Source: Sulfurimonas sp. (lineage in GTDB: Bacteria; Campylobacterota; Campylobacteria; Campylobacterales; Sulfurimonadaceae). Taken from it: 64,000 nucleotides of DNA. Of this stretch, positions 44,308-54,028 are shown one piece after another. The first letter of the stretch is position 1. Each line of letters opens with the position of its first letter. A program made the translations under genes and the position numbers. The notes under the pieces are model-generated. The model was not told the origin of the DNA, did not search any database, and was given only the letters and a program-made list of their open reading frames with translations. The stretch covers positions 80,877 to 144,876 of the forward strand of contig JADGEZ010000001.1 of the NCBI GenBank assembly GCA_016744115.1. Direction: 5' to 3'.

Positions 44308-45291
44308 CTAATATTTCTTTACTACTTCATTTATTTGAACATATGCTTCTAATGGCGTTGTTTCAAAGTAATCTAAATTATGCTTTTGAGCAAAACCTTT
44401 GGTCATCTTTTGTACTTTTAGTAGATTGAACCTTGGTGCTTTTGGAAATAAATGATGTTCTATCTGTGTGTTAAGTCCACCATAGAACCAATGAATAAAC
44501 ATTCCACCCTTTAAAGAGCGTGAGGTTCTCATTTGTAATTCCATCCATGAAAGATGCTTAGCATCTTCTTGTTCAATCACTTCACATCCTAAATGATTTG
44601 TGATAAAACCAAAAGCAAGCCATCCTGAGAGAACAATATTTAATGTGATAAAAACAGCTAAAAAATCAGCAATTGGCAAGAAGTAAAATATAGGTCCCCA
44701 GACGATAGGCCAATGAAGTAACATCAAAAATAGTTCTCCATATTTTTTTCTCTCAATAACAAAAGAGTAGGACTGAACTATAAAAGCAGGATACATTAAA
44801 AACATAGCACCCCAAAATACTAAATACTTTGTACTTCTTAACCAAGAAATATTTCCTTTGTTATTTGTAAAAGCTCCATCAAAGGCACAAATATCTTCAT
44901 CTTTTTGGGGAATATTACAGAATGTATGATGATTGATATTATGCTTAAAATCCCACCAGGACGAAGAATTACTTAGGATAAATGCAGAAAATGGGTACGA
45001 TATTTTAAAAGCAAATGATTTATCCTTAAAATATTGAGTATGGAGAATATCATGTGAAATAAATACAGCACGAGTAAAGATTATCGTCATAAATAAAGCT
45101 AGCACATACGAAGCCCACCAATAACCCTCTATCAAATTCCAGTTAAAGACAAGAGTATAAACTAATATCATCGAAAGTATTGTAGCTGCCATTTCAATAG
45201 ATCCTCGAACTGGAACGCGTTCTAGCAAACCTGCTTCACGAACTTCAAGTTTTAATTCATCAAAAATATCAGGGTATCTTGCAATAGACAT
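44308..45291 (-). CDS. Membrane fatty acid desaturase (second)
   Basis: About 327 residues, several membrane helices (MAATILSMILVYTLVFNW, FLAVFITLNIVLSGWLAFGF) and histidine boxes FISHDILHTQYF, KHNINHHTFCNIPQ and TQIEHHLFPKAPRFN. Its boxes differ from those of the 38.7-kb desaturase, so the two are not a recent duplication and may act on different positions or lipids. ATG 45291 has AAGG 8 bases upstream; the track's ATG 45297 is only 2 bases from it. Monocistronic by appearance. Confidence 0.85.
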   Translation of the reverse strand: MSIARYPDIFDELKLEVREAGLLERVPVRGSIEMAATILSMILVYTLVFNWNLIEGYWWASYVLALFMTIIFTRAVFISHDILHTQYFKDKSFAFKISYPFSAFILSNSSSWWDFKHNINHHTFCNIPQKDEDICAFDGAFTNNKGNISWLRSTKYLVFWGAMFLMYPAFIVQSYSFVIERKKYGELFLMLLHWPIVWGPIFYFLPIADFLAVFITLNIVLSGWLAFGFITNHLGCEVIEQEDAKHLSWMELQMRTSRSLKGGMFIHWFYGGLNTQIEHHLFPKAPRFNLLKVQKMTKGFAQKHNLDYFETTPLEAYVQINEVVKKY

Positions 45292-45412
45292 AATCATAAC
45301 CTTATAAGAAAAATCTGTATATTATAGCCATTATAGATTAAATTTATCTATAATTTATAAAAAATATAAGTAAACCCTTGCCCAAAGCTCCTCTTTAAAA
45401 GAGAAACTTCTC

Positions 45413-46603
45413 CTACCAATGAACCTCAGCCGTTAGCATTACTGAATTCCAGTCTTTATTATCTGTTTCTTTTATATCATAAGATTGACCTGAGAGCAAC
45501 CATTTGAAATTTTTGTTTTGTTGCCATGCTAGACCATAAATAAGATTTTCTTCACTTGAATCTATAAGACTAGTAAGAATATCTTCATTTTCCCATTTAT
45601 CATAACGAGCGATTATAGAATACTGTTTTTTTGTGCCAAAACGATATGTTCCATTTATAGAGTAACCTTTACCATTCCAGCTAGAATCGTCTGCTTTTTC
45701 TAAATTATTTTCAGAGCTAACATATTGAGCAGCGACAAGAAATGATGGCATGTTATATACTGCATGAAAACCGTACCAAACATAATCAGCCATTTTGCCA
45801 CTAGTATCAGCGTTACGAGAGTTATCCATATTGTACTGACCAAAGAAAGAAGCATCTAAATAAGACTCTTTTAAAGGTTTTCTTTTCTTTTCTCCATTTC
45901 CGAGAAAGGCTATAGTAGTTCTCCACTCAGCTGAAAGACCATCTCCTAGTTCTTCGTCATTATCTCCATGGTTATCATTTGTGCCATGATAACCCTCACC
46001 GTTAAAAATACCAAATTCTGATGTAAAATAAGGTGTCTTAGTTTTAAAAGTGACACCTAAGTCCGCAGAGTTTGTTAGGTGTGATGCTTCACCTGCTTCT
46101 ACAAAAACCTTAGCTAAAGAACGCATCCACCAACCTTGATGCTCTTCATAATCAATCCAAGGACGATGAACCATACCAAACTCCATACCCGTTGATGGAA
46201 GGATGTTATCTAAGTAAAGATAAGCATACTTAACATACACATCTGCATGACCTTCACCATCAGCTTGCTTATCGTTAGTATAAGTCGCATCAAGTGTTAC
46301 TCGAAAATAGGACTTAGGATCATCCAATACATAAGCTTTGACTTGGAAGTAATTACGACGCATTTCAAAGTTTGTTGTTCCATCACCTTCTTTCATATTT
46401 TTAGAGTTTATACCTATGTAATGCGTTCCATTAAACTTGAGCTTTGAAGCTTTTGAATAAACAGGAGTTGAGTTTTTAAGTTCCACTCTTCCCTCAGCAT
46501 TATTTGTAAATACTTGACCATTTTTATCTGTGTAAAATTTTACTCCAGCATTCGCACTTCCTAGTGCGAGGACTAAAGCCGTTGATATTATCATTTGTTT
46601 CAT
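45413..46603 (-). CDS. Outer-membrane porin-like protein
   Basis: 396 residues. Signal peptide MKQMIISTALVLALGSANAG, then VKFYTDKNGQVFTNN and many alternating amphipathic strands (YLDASFFGQYNMDNS, WYGFHAVYNMPSFLVAAQYV, YSINGTYRFGTKKQYSIIAR), ending in a strand with terminal Trp (SVMLTAEVHW). This fits a 14-18 strand porin of the phosphate-selective or general type. AAAGG is before the ATG. The solute is unknown. An AT-rich intergenic region with a weak CTCTTTTAAAGAG stem follows the stop. Confidence 0.75.
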   Translation of the reverse strand: MKQMIISTALVLALGSANAGVKFYTDKNGQVFTNNAEGRVELKNSTPVYSKASKLKFNGTHYIGINSKNMKEGDGTTNFEMRRNYFQVKAYVLDDPKSYFRVTLDATYTNDKQADGEGHADVYVKYAYLYLDNILPSTGMEFGMVHRPWIDYEEHQGWWMRSLAKVFVEAGEASHLTNSADLGVTFKTKTPYFTSEFGIFNGEGYHGTNDNHGDNDEELGDGLSAEWRTTIAFLGNGEKKRKPLKESYLDASFFGQYNMDNSRNADTSGKMADYVWYGFHAVYNMPSFLVAAQYVSSENNLEKADDSSWNGKGYSINGTYRFGTKKQYSIIARYDKWENEDILTSLIDSSEENLIYGLAWQQNKNFKWLLSGQSYDIKETDNKDWNSVMLTAEVHW

Positions 46604-46620
46604 ATTTTTCCTTTATTTTG

Positions 46621-48486
46621 TTACGCAGTTTTAAACTGACCTAATTGAGAATTAAGGTCTTCAGTTAAAGAAGATAAATATTCTGTAGTAACAGTTATCT
46701 CTTTTACACTTTTCGCATTAGAATTAGATAAAATATTTATCTCTTTGACATTCTCGACCATATCTATTATGCTCTTATTTGTCTTTAAAGTATATTGATA
46801 TGATTGTTTAACAATGTCTAGGGCAGTTAGCATATTGTCTTTACTAAGATTTACTTTAGTATTAACCTCTTCACTCATCCCTAACATATCTTCGATTATA
46901 TCTACATTATTGCTCATAGCATCAGCACTATCTATAATATTTTGAACTATTAAATTTACAGATGCTTGTATCTCTGTTAATGATTTTTGTGTTCTCTCTG
47001 CAAGTTTTCTTACCTCATCAGCAACAACAGCAAATCCACGCCCATGCTCACCAGCACGAGCAGCTTCGATTGCAGCATTAAGTGCGAGTAAATTTGTTTG
47101 ATCTGCAATATCACCGATAACAGTTAATATACTTTTAACCTGCTCTGCATCATTAGATAAAGATTTTAACTTATTTGCTAGTTCATGTTCCACTTCAGCA
47201 GAACTTCTTATCTGTGTAATCAATAATGTATATTTTTGAGATATTTCTGATATATCTTCTGACACTTCAGATATTCCAGTCATAACTTTTGTATTTAATT
47301 CCAAGCTTTCACTTAAATCATCTTGAATTACATGGGCTTCTACAGTAGCCGTATTTACTATTTCAGTAGATTTATTTATGTTGGTGTTAATGACACTAGC
47401 AGTGGCTGATAATTCAGTTGCTACGGATACATTTTCAAGACTTGAGGACTTAGAAGTCTCTACAGTTTTACCTAATCTACCCATAAACTCATTCAAAGAA
47501 TCAATCATAAGTTTTAACTCATCATTATAGTTATGCAGATATGCTTGCGTTAAATCATTCTTATTTGAAGTTATTTGAGCTGTGATTCGTCTAAGAGGGT
47601 TTATAATGCTCCTTGAAATGAAAAAGCCTACACTTGAAACAAGAATAAATAATAGGACTATGACAACATAATAAGTAAGCTCAATATTATAGATCATTGA
47701 GTGAATAGCATCCTCTAATTTTTTTGAAACAATTTTTAACATTTTTTCTGTTTTATACACACTTTGACGCATCTCATTTTGAATACCTAAATTTTCATTT
47801 AAGCCTAAAGTTATGTACGCTTGTGAAATTTCTTTAAAACTCACTTTATAATCATTAAGATTGACCATAAGCACCGACTTGTCTTCTATGGCTGAATTAT
47901 TTATATACTGTTCTAACTTAGAAGTGTTCTTAGCATGTTTATCTATATACTTAGCTTGATGTCTTAAAAAAAAGTCTTTTTCATTTCTTCTTAGTTGAAG
48001 TATCTGAGATTTGAGCGTGTCGTCTTCTAATATGAAAGCTAATTCTTCAACAAAATGTATTTTTTCTCTCAATATTCCCCGTAATCCATTTTTTTCATCA
48101 AGACCAATTATACTAATCTGTTTAGATAGTGCTAGAAAATTATTTTGATATGATTTGTATAAAGATTTTAAAGATTGAAGCTCAGAAACATGAATACCAA
48201 GTATATTCATATCTTCATTAATACGGTTGATTAAAGATGAAATCTTCATTATGTTAGCATTAAACTTATCTATATACTTAACTTTTTTTCTAAATATAAA
48301 ATCTTTTTCATATTTTCTTTCTTCAAGTGTCAAAATTGATAAACTTGATATATTTTCCCTCAGTTCTGTCAGCTTTAAAATTTTTGTGTCTTTATATATT
48401 GATATTGATATTATTAACATCAAGCCTAGGATTACTATCGCACTAAAAATATACAATCTTGTTGCAATTTTTGTATTTTTAAACAT
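46621..48486 (-). CDS. Methyl-accepting chemotaxis protein with HBM-type sensor domain
   Basis: About 621 residues. A membrane helix ([19 protein letters not shown]) precedes a large helical periplasmic domain with two related modules, [20 protein letters not shown] and [20 protein letters not shown]. This duplication is typical of helical bimodular (HBM) sensors such as McpS, which bind small organic acids. A second helix ([19 protein letters not shown]), HAMP, and the conserved signalling tip [20 protein letters not shown] follow. ATG 48486 is chosen because GGAG lies about 10 bases upstream. Ligand unknown. Confidence 0.85.
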   Translation of the reverse strand: MFKNTKIATRLYIFSAIVILGLMLIISISIYKDTKILKLTELRENISSLSILTLEERKYEKDFIFRKKVKYIDKFNANIMKISSLINRINEDMNILGIHVSELQSLKSLYKSYQNNFLALSKQISIIGLDEKNGLRGILREKIHFVEELAFILEDDTLKSQILQLRRNEKDFFLRHQAKYIDKHAKNTSKLEQYINNSAIEDKSVLMVNLNDYKVSFKEISQAYITLGLNENLGIQNEMRQSVYKTEKMLKIVSKKLEDAIHSMIYNIELTYYVVIVLLFILVSSVGFFISRSIINPLRRITAQITSNKNDLTQAYLHNYNDELKLMIDSLNEFMGRLGKTVETSKSSSLENVSVATELSATASVINTNINKSTEIVNTATVEAHVIQDDLSESLELNTKVMTGISEVSEDISEISQKYTLLITQIRSSAEVEHELANKLKSLSNDAEQVKSILTVIGDIADQTNLLALNAAIEAARAGEHGRGFAVVADEVRKLAERTQKSLTEIQASVNLIVQNIIDSADAMSNNVDIIEDMLGMSEEVNTKVNLSKDNMLTALDIVKQSYQYTLKTNKSIIDMVENVKEINILSNSNAKSVKEITVTTEYLSSLTEDLNSQLGQFKTA

Positions 48487-48643
48487 TATATACACTCCAA
48501 ATGTAAGATTAAGAATAATGATACCATAAAAATTGAAATATTTTATTTTTAAAATTGATTATTTATTAAGCATATCTATTAACTTTATTCATTTAAATTA
48601 GATATACTAATTAAAATTAAATTTAAATTTCATGGAGAAATAA

Positions 48644-50074
48644 ATGGGTAAATTTGTTAAAAATACAGAAGAGTTTTTTAAATATTGTGAAGAAAATGAT
48701 GTTCAGTTTGTAGATTTTAGGTTTACAGATATTAAAGGAGCATGGCACCATATTAGTTATAAAATGAGTGCAATTAATGCCTCTCAGTTAGAAAATGGTC
48801 TCCCTTTTGATGGTTCTTCTATCGAAGCATGGCAACCGATTAATGAATCTGACATGTTGCTTAAAGTAGATATTGAGACTGCATTTTTAGATCCCTTTAC
48901 TGCTGATCCTACCATTATAGTATTTTGTGATGTTTATGACATTTACAAGGAACAAGCTTATGAAAGATGCCCTCGCTCAATTGCAAAAGCAGCCCTTAAA
49001 TATGCTGAAGCTACTGGTGTTGCTGACGCGGCTTACTTTGGCCCAGAAAATGAATTTTTTATGTTTGACTCCGTAACTTTCGTTGATAACATCAATGAAT
49101 CTGGTTTCAAGGTGGATACAGAAGAAGGTGAATGGAACTCAAACAATCCTTATCCCGAGATGTATAACACAGGTCATAGACCAGGAACTAAAGGGGGTTA
49201 CTTTCCAGTTGCACCAACAGATTCTGCTGTAGATATTCGTGCTGAGATGATGCAAGTTTTAGAGCAAGTTGGTCTCGAAGTTGTTTTAGGTCACCATGAA
49301 GTTGCACAAGCTCAACACGAGATAGGTATTGTCTATTCTGATATTATCGGTGCTGCTGATAATGTTCAAAAATACAAATATGTTATCAAAATGATTGCTC
49401 ATCTTAATGGTAAAACCGCTACATTTATGCCTAAACCACTCTTTGGTGATAATGGCAATGGTATGCATGTGCATCAATCTCTTTGGAAAGATGGTAAAAA
49501 CCTTTTCTATAAAGAAGGCAATTATGGCAATCTTTCTCAAATGGCTATCAACTATGTTGGTGGTATTTTTAAACATGCTGCAGCAGTTTCTGCATTTACG
49601 AACCCATCAACAAACTCGTATAAAAGATTGCTACCAGGTTTTGAAGCACCTTCAATCCTAACATATTCTGCGAAAAACCGTTCGGCAGCTTGCCGTATCC
49701 CTTATGGTGCTGGTGAGGGTGCTACTCGTATTGAAATGAGATTTCCAGATTCTTCTTCTTGTCCTTACCTTGCATTTGCAGTTATGATTATGGCAGGTCT
49801 TGATGGTATTTCTAATGCAACCGTGCCTGTTGGTCCAATGGATGAAGATCTATTTGAACTTTCTCTTGATGAAATTCGTGAAAAAAATATTCCTCAAATG
49901 CCACACACTTTGCGTGAAGCGATGGAAGGTCTTATTGGTGATTGTGACTTCCTTAAACCGGTATTTACCCAAGAGTTTATCAATGCTTACCAGCATTACC
50001 GTTTTGAGCGTGACATTTGGCCAGATGAAGGTCGTGCAACTGCTTATGAGTTTAAAACTACCTACCAGTGCTAA
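48644..50074 (+). CDS. glnA: Glutamine synthetase type I
   Basis: 476 residues, assembling as a dodecamer that makes glutamine from glutamate, ammonia and ATP. Blocks visible: [68 protein letters not shown] and [13 protein letters not shown]. The region that in E. coli carries the adenylylated Tyr (NLYDLPPE) reads DLFELSLDE here, so the target Tyr is Phe and adenylylation control should be absent, as I recall for Helicobacter. GGAG precedes the ATG. A strong terminator follows. Confidence 0.96.
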   Translation: MGKFVKNTEEFFKYCEENDVQFVDFRFTDIKGAWHHISYKMSAINASQLENGLPFDGSSIEAWQPINESDMLLKVDIETAFLDPFTADPTIIVFCDVYDIYKEQAYERCPRSIAKAALKYAEATGVADAAYFGPENEFFMFDSVTFVDNINESGFKVDTEEGEWNSNNPYPEMYNTGHRPGTKGGYFPVAPTDSAVDIRAEMMQVLEQVGLEVVLGHHEVAQAQHEIGIVYSDIIGAADNVQKYKYVIKMIAHLNGKTATFMPKPLFGDNGNGMHVHQSLWKDGKNLFYKEGNYGNLSQMAINYVGGIFKHAAAVSAFTNPSTNSYKRLLPGFEAPSILTYSAKNRSAACRIPYGAGEGATRIEMRFPDSSSCPYLAFAVMIMAGLDGISNATVPVGPMDEDLFELSLDEIREKNIPQMPHTLREAMEGLIGDCDFLKPVFTQEFINAYQHYRFERDIWPDEGRATAYEFKTTYQC

Positions 50075-50080
50075 TATACT

Positions 50081-50102
50081 AAAATGGGCTTTCGCCCATT
50101 TT
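50081..50102 (+). terminator. glnA rho-independent terminator
   Basis: AAAATGGGC, loop TTTC, GCCCATTTT, a perfect 9-bp stem starting 6 bases after the glnA stop. The A/T arms allow function in either direction. Confidence 0.85.
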
Positions 50103-50145
50103 AACTTCTCTCTTAATATTTTTAAAAGTATATATAAACTTTTTC

Positions 50146-50154
50146 TGATATAAT
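50146..50154 (+). promoter_or_regulatory. Extended -10 placed for a leaderless kinase mRNA
   Basis: TGATATAAT (extended -10) ends 8 bases before the ATG at 50163, so the transcript should begin at or within two bases of the start codon. No Shine-Dalgarno can lie on such a message. Confidence 0.55.
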
Positions 50155-50162
50155 TCTTTTCA

Positions 50163-51065
50163 ATGAAAAACATTAATCAAGAACTCATTAACGACATTTT
50201 AGAACACTCTAAAATATCTGATAAAAAACTTTATGGAAAGATACAAGCTTTTTTAGATTTGTATGAAAAGCAAATTAAAATCAATAAAAAACTCAAAAAA
50301 GAAAATAGTTTTTTTTTAGAAAAGTGGGATAAACGAAATAATTCAGAACATGATAAAAAAGACAAAATAATAGAACAACAATCTCGTCTTGCCGCTATGG
50401 GAGAAATAATTGATGCGGTTGCACATCAATGGAAACAGCCTCTCAATGCTATAAGTATGTTAGTTGATATGCTCGAAGATGATTTTAAAGATGGTAGCAT
50501 AAACAATAGCTATATCACTGATTTGAGCTCAACAGTACACCTTCAAATTAATCATATGGTTACCACTCTTAATGAGTTTAGAAATTTCCTTAGACCCTCA
50601 ACGAAAAATGAAAACTTTCATGTAAATACTATTATTCAAAATGTACGAATTTTAATGAAAGATGAGCTTATAACACAAAACCTCTACATTGATCTTGATA
50701 TAGAAGAAGACATTGTAATATTTGGAAATGAAAATGAGCTTAAACACCTTTTTATAAATCTTATAAATAACTCTATTGACGCATTTAATGAACACGATAT
50801 TAGGGAAAGAAAACTTTCTATAAAATGTTTAAGAAAAAATAAACAAGTCATTATAGAAATATTAGATAATGCAGGTGGTATTTCCCCTAAAATAATTGAT
50901 CAAATTTTTAAATCAAATTTTACCACTAAAGCCAAGGGAAAAGGTACAGGTATCGGTCTTTATATGAGTTCAAAGATAGTTGCAAAAAACAATGGAAAGA
51001 TTAGTGTAAGAAATATTGATCAAGGTGCTTTGTTTACTATCTCATTACTAGAGTCAAATATTTAA
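50163..51065 (+). CDS. Soluble sensor histidine kinase
   Basis: 300 residues without membrane helices or a recognised sensor domain. A charged coiled coil (KAFLDLYEKQIKINKK-like, about 20-55) leads into HisKA, RLAAMGEIIDAVAHQWKQPL (phospho-His in AHQW), a form frequent in Campylobacterota. The ATPase shows INLINNSIDAFNEHD, ILDNAGGIS and GKGTGIGLYMSSKIV. It follows glnA but behind a strong terminator and its own extended -10, so a nitrogen role is not implied. No response regulator adjoins it. Translation probably begins on a leaderless mRNA. Confidence 0.85.
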   Translation: MKNINQELINDILEHSKISDKKLYGKIQAFLDLYEKQIKINKKLKKENSFFLEKWDKRNNSEHDKKDKIIEQQSRLAAMGEIIDAVAHQWKQPLNAISMLVDMLEDDFKDGSINNSYITDLSSTVHLQINHMVTTLNEFRNFLRPSTKNENFHVNTIIQNVRILMKDELITQNLYIDLDIEEDIVIFGNENELKHLFINLINNSIDAFNEHDIRERKLSIKCLRKNKQVIIEILDNAGGISPKIIDQIFKSNFTTKAKGKGTGIGLYMSSKIVAKNNGKISVRNIDQGALFTISLLESNI

Positions 51066-51067
51066 GT

Positions 51068-51073
51068 TATAAT
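51068..51073 (+). promoter_or_regulatory. leuA promoter -10 box
   Basis: TATAAT immediately after the kinase stop, about 70 bases before the leuA ATG. The resulting leader of about 60 bases shows no clear peptide or terminator. Confidence 0.5.
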
Positions 51074-51142
51074 TGCGAACTTAATAACAATTAAATTTCT
51101 AGTAAGAGTGTGTTATTAAAGTTCAAGTTTAAAGGATTCATT

Positions 51143-52804
51143 ATGAATCACATCAAAGAGGGAAAATACAAGCCCTACCCCCAAATAGATTTACCAAATA
51201 GAGTTTGGCCAACTAAAACAATTACTCATGCTCCTAAGTGGTGCAGTGTTGATTTACGAGATGGTAATCAAGCACTTATCAACCCTATGGATATGGACAA
51301 AAAACTTGAACTTTTCACACTCTTACTTAAACTCGGTTTTAAAGAAATTGAAGTTGGATTTCCATCTGCTTCAAAGATAGAGTTTGATTTTTTACGCCGA
51401 CTGGTTGATGATGAACTTATTCCAGATGATGTAACTATTCAGGTTTTAGTTCAAGCAAAAGAGAAACTAATCGCTAAAACATTTGAGTCACTAGAGGGTG
51501 TAAAAAAAGCGACTGTTCATCTTTATAACTCAACTTCTATAGCACAAAGAAAAATTGTTTTTTCTAAGACTGAAGATGAAATAATAGCCCTTGCCTTAAT
51601 TGGCATAGAACTAGTTAAAAAATATGAAAAAAAACATAGTCATAAGATTTTCTTAGAGTATTCTCCTGAGAGTTTTACTGGAACAGAACTAGAATTTTCG
51701 GCTCGTATTTGTAATGCTGTAACGAGTTGCTGGGGTATATCTAATACTCGTAAAGTAATTATCAACCTACCTGCAACTGTTGAGATGTCAACTCCAAATA
51801 TCTACGCTGATCAGATAGAATGGATGGCAAATCACCTTGAGAACCGTGAAAATGTTATTATCTCAACACATACGCATAATGATAGAGGAACTTCTATCGC
51901 TGCAACTGAGTTAGCCCTACTTGCATCAGCCGATAGGGTTGAGGGAACACTTTTAAGCAATGGCGAGAGAACTGGTAATGTAGATATTATAACTCTTGCC
52001 TTAAATATGACAACTCAAGGTCTTGATTCTAAACTAAATTTTTCAAATATAGGCGAAGTTTTAGACATAGTTGAGAGATGTACAGAGATGGATACTCATG
52101 CTCGTCATCCTTATGTTGGAGAACTTGTTTATACTGCCTTTTCTGGTTCGCATCAAGACGCAATAAACAAGGGTTTAGCGTATCAAAAAGCTAAAGAAGA
52201 AGAGTTTTGGGAAGTTCCTTATTTGCCTATTGACCCTGAGGATGTTGGGAGAAATTATGAGTCTATCATCCGTATAAATTCACAATCTGGAAAAGGTGGA
52301 GTAGCTTATATTTTAGAGAAAAACTTTGGCTATCAATTGCCAAAGGCTATGCACCCTGAGATCGGAAATATTATACAAGACTTGAGTGATAGCAAAGGAA
52401 TTGAGCTTAATCCAAATGAGATTTTAAAAATATTTGAAAAAACATATTTTCAAACAAAAAAGCATATAAGTTTAGTGGATTTTACCCATTCTTCAAGCTC
52501 TAAAAATTCCATGTGTGGGTTGAAATATACTTACAATGGAAAAGATATAGTCGCTCAAGGTGAGGGAAATGGTCCTATTGATGCTTGTAAAAAAGCTTTA
52601 ATGAAAAACTATAAAACTGAGTTTATAATAAAATCTTACTCTGAACATTCTTTTGGAGATAAAAGTTCTGCAAAAGCAATAGCCTACATAGAGATACAAA
52701 ACAAAGATGTGTTCTCATGCTTTGGAGTAGGAGCTGATAATGATATTGCCACGGCATCAATCAAAGCACTTTTTTCAGCGCTCAATCGTGCCTTTAAGCA
52801 GTAG
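51143..52804 (+). CDS. leuA: 2-isopropylmalate synthase
   Basis: About 553 residues. Condenses acetyl-CoA with 2-oxoisovalerate, the first step of leucine synthesis. The longer (type 2) form is shown by KYKPYPQIDLPNRVWPTKTI and a C-terminal allosteric domain (SSSKNSMCGLKYTYNGKD). Catalytic blocks are CSVDLRDGNQALINPM, GFKEIEVGFPSASK and ISTHTHNDRGTSIAA (metal-binding His-x-His). ATG 51143 has AAAGGA 7 bases upstream; the track's GTG at 51110 adds 11 residues without support. It ends before a long perfect hairpin. Confidence 0.93.
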   Translation: MNHIKEGKYKPYPQIDLPNRVWPTKTITHAPKWCSVDLRDGNQALINPMDMDKKLELFTLLLKLGFKEIEVGFPSASKIEFDFLRRLVDDELIPDDVTIQVLVQAKEKLIAKTFESLEGVKKATVHLYNSTSIAQRKIVFSKTEDEIIALALIGIELVKKYEKKHSHKIFLEYSPESFTGTELEFSARICNAVTSCWGISNTRKVIINLPATVEMSTPNIYADQIEWMANHLENRENVIISTHTHNDRGTSIAATELALLASADRVEGTLLSNGERTGNVDIITLALNMTTQGLDSKLNFSNIGEVLDIVERCTEMDTHARHPYVGELVYTAFSGSHQDAINKGLAYQKAKEEEFWEVPYLPIDPEDVGRNYESIIRINSQSGKGGVAYILEKNFGYQLPKAMHPEIGNIIQDLSDSKGIELNPNEILKIFEKTYFQTKKHISLVDFTHSSSSKNSMCGLKYTYNGKDIVAQGEGNGPIDACKKALMKNYKTEFIIKSYSEHSFGDKSSAKAIAYIEIQNKDVFSCFGVGADNDIATASIKALFSALNRAFKQ

Positions 52805-52812
52805 TATTTAGG

Positions 52813-52874
52813 CTCAATAATGATTTAAAGTTGCTATTATATAAGTGATTGATTCACTTATATAATAGATTGAG
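52813..52874. terminator. Long perfect hairpin after leuA
   Basis: CTATTATATAAGTGA (52834-52848), loop TTGAT, then its exact reverse complement (52854-52868). An outer pair CTCAAT (52813-52818) and ATTGAG (52869-52874) extends it across an internal bulge. It lies between convergent leuA and the small gene. There is no following T-run, so a role other than termination (mRNA end protection, protein binding) is possible. Confidence 0.6.
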
Positions 52875-52898
52875 ATAAGAATACTTTCAAGATCTAAT

Positions 52899-53105
52899 CT
52901 AAGTTCTCGTTTTCATATGAATTGTATAATTTCCAAATTGTTCACTCGAAAAAAATTCGTGTTTATGACAAAAATTTGAATTCATTTTTTGTATCATTTT
53001 TCCAGCTTCTTCTTGAGCCTCTGTTTGAGTTTCATACTCAAAAACTTTTGCCATCCCACTTTTTACAAAACAACTACATCTATTTTGTATCTTAACTTTA
53101 TACAT
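52899..53105 (-). CDS. Small Cys-containing protein of unknown function
   Basis: 68 residues: MYKVKIQNRCSCFVKSGMA, then FEYETQTEAQEEAGKMIQKM and HKHEFFSSEQF. The pattern of two strands, a helix and two strands is compact and plausible, with a C-x-C and a His pair that might bind metal or be redox-active. No signal peptide. AAGGA lies 6 bases before the ATG, supporting a real gene. It is located just upstream of a convergent leuA hairpin and downstream of the molybdate operon on the same strand. No family recognised. Confidence 0.55.
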   Translation of the reverse strand: MYKVKIQNRCSCFVKSGMAKVFEYETQTEAQEEAGKMIQKMNSNFCHKHEFFSSEQFGNYTIHMKTRT

Positions 53106-53176
53106 AAAAATCCTTTATAGTAATATTTGATTGTAACTATAAATAGTTTAATCAATTCTTGAAATATCTTATAATA

Positions 53177-54028
53177 TTAAATTGTGATTACTGGAGCAAA
53201 CGCTTTTGTACTCACGGTTATTTTTTGACCAGTTTTTAGATTTCTCACTTCGTCTAAGCTTACGACTACCTCAACTACCTGTTGTCCTATGGCGATGACA
53301 GCTATAAAGATTACATCGACTTTCACAATCTCCAAAAGCTCACCCTCAAAGGAAAACTTTTGCGAACCACTTTGTCGTAATAAAATATCTTTTGGTGTGC
53401 CATCATTGATAAGCTTGCCTTGATCTAAAATAACAACTCGTGATGCTAAACGATATATTTCACTAGGCTCATGTGAAACCATGATAGTTGTCATTTCAAA
53501 CTCTCTATGAAGTGCTAATATCTCCTGCTGTAGTTTTTTTCGTATTTGTGTATCAAGTGCTGAGAGTGGCTCATCCATCAGTAAGAGTTTGGGTTTTTGC
53601 ATCATGGCTCGGCATAAACTCACTCTTTGCTTTTGTCCACCACTGAGAGTATTTGGCATTTTGTCTTTGAGCTCACTTAGTTCTGTCATCTCTAAGAGTT
53701 TTGTGCATAGTTTTTTATCTCTTTTTACATATAAAAGATTATCTCTCACACTCATATTTTCAAACAGTGCATACTCTTGAAAAACAAAACCTATTTTTCT
53801 TTTTTGAGATACTAAAAAATTTGTTTCATCTTGCCAAATTTTATTAGAGAACTTAATCCTTCCCTTAGATTCTTCTAGTCCAGCTAAAATTCTCAAAAGT
53901 GTAGTTTTACCACTTCCACTTTTTCCACTCACAGCGAGAAATTCGCCCTCTTTTATCTCAAGATTAACATCTAGCTCCATATCTCCTTGACTGCCATGAA
54001 GCTTTTTATTTATGTTTATACTTAGCAT
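53177..54028 (-). CDS. modC: Molybdate ABC transporter ATP-binding protein
   Basis: 283 residues. Walker A AVSGKSGSGKTTLLR, Q-loop VFQEYALFENMSV, ABC signature NTLSGGQKQRVSL and Walker B LLLMDEPLSALD precede a C-terminal TOBE-like part (VIFIAVIAIGQQVVEVVV). It energises molybdate (or tungstate) import with ModB and ModA. The start abuts the modB stop (one base shared), so the genes are coupled. Last gene of the modA-TOBE-modB-modC operon. Confidence 0.88.
   Translation of the reverse strand: MLSININKKLHGSQGDMELDVNLEIKEGEFLAVSGKSGSGKTTLLRILAGLEESKGRIKFSNKIWQDETNFLVSQKRKIGFVFQEYALFENMSVRDNLLYVKRDKKLCTKLLEMTELSELKDKMPNTLSGGQKQRVSLCRAMMQKPKLLLMDEPLSALDTQIRKKLQQEILALHREFEMTTIMVSHEPSEIYRLASRVVILDQGKLINDGTPKDILLRQSGSQKFSFEGELLEIVKVDVIFIAVIAIGQQVVEVVVSLDEVRNLKTGQKITVSTKAFAPVITI

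Noticed and set aside
49800-50173. Overlapping ORFs on both strands at the end of glnA (49800-50153 plus, 49850-50173 minus)
   Set aside because: Both run through conserved glnA codons and its terminator; no independent support.
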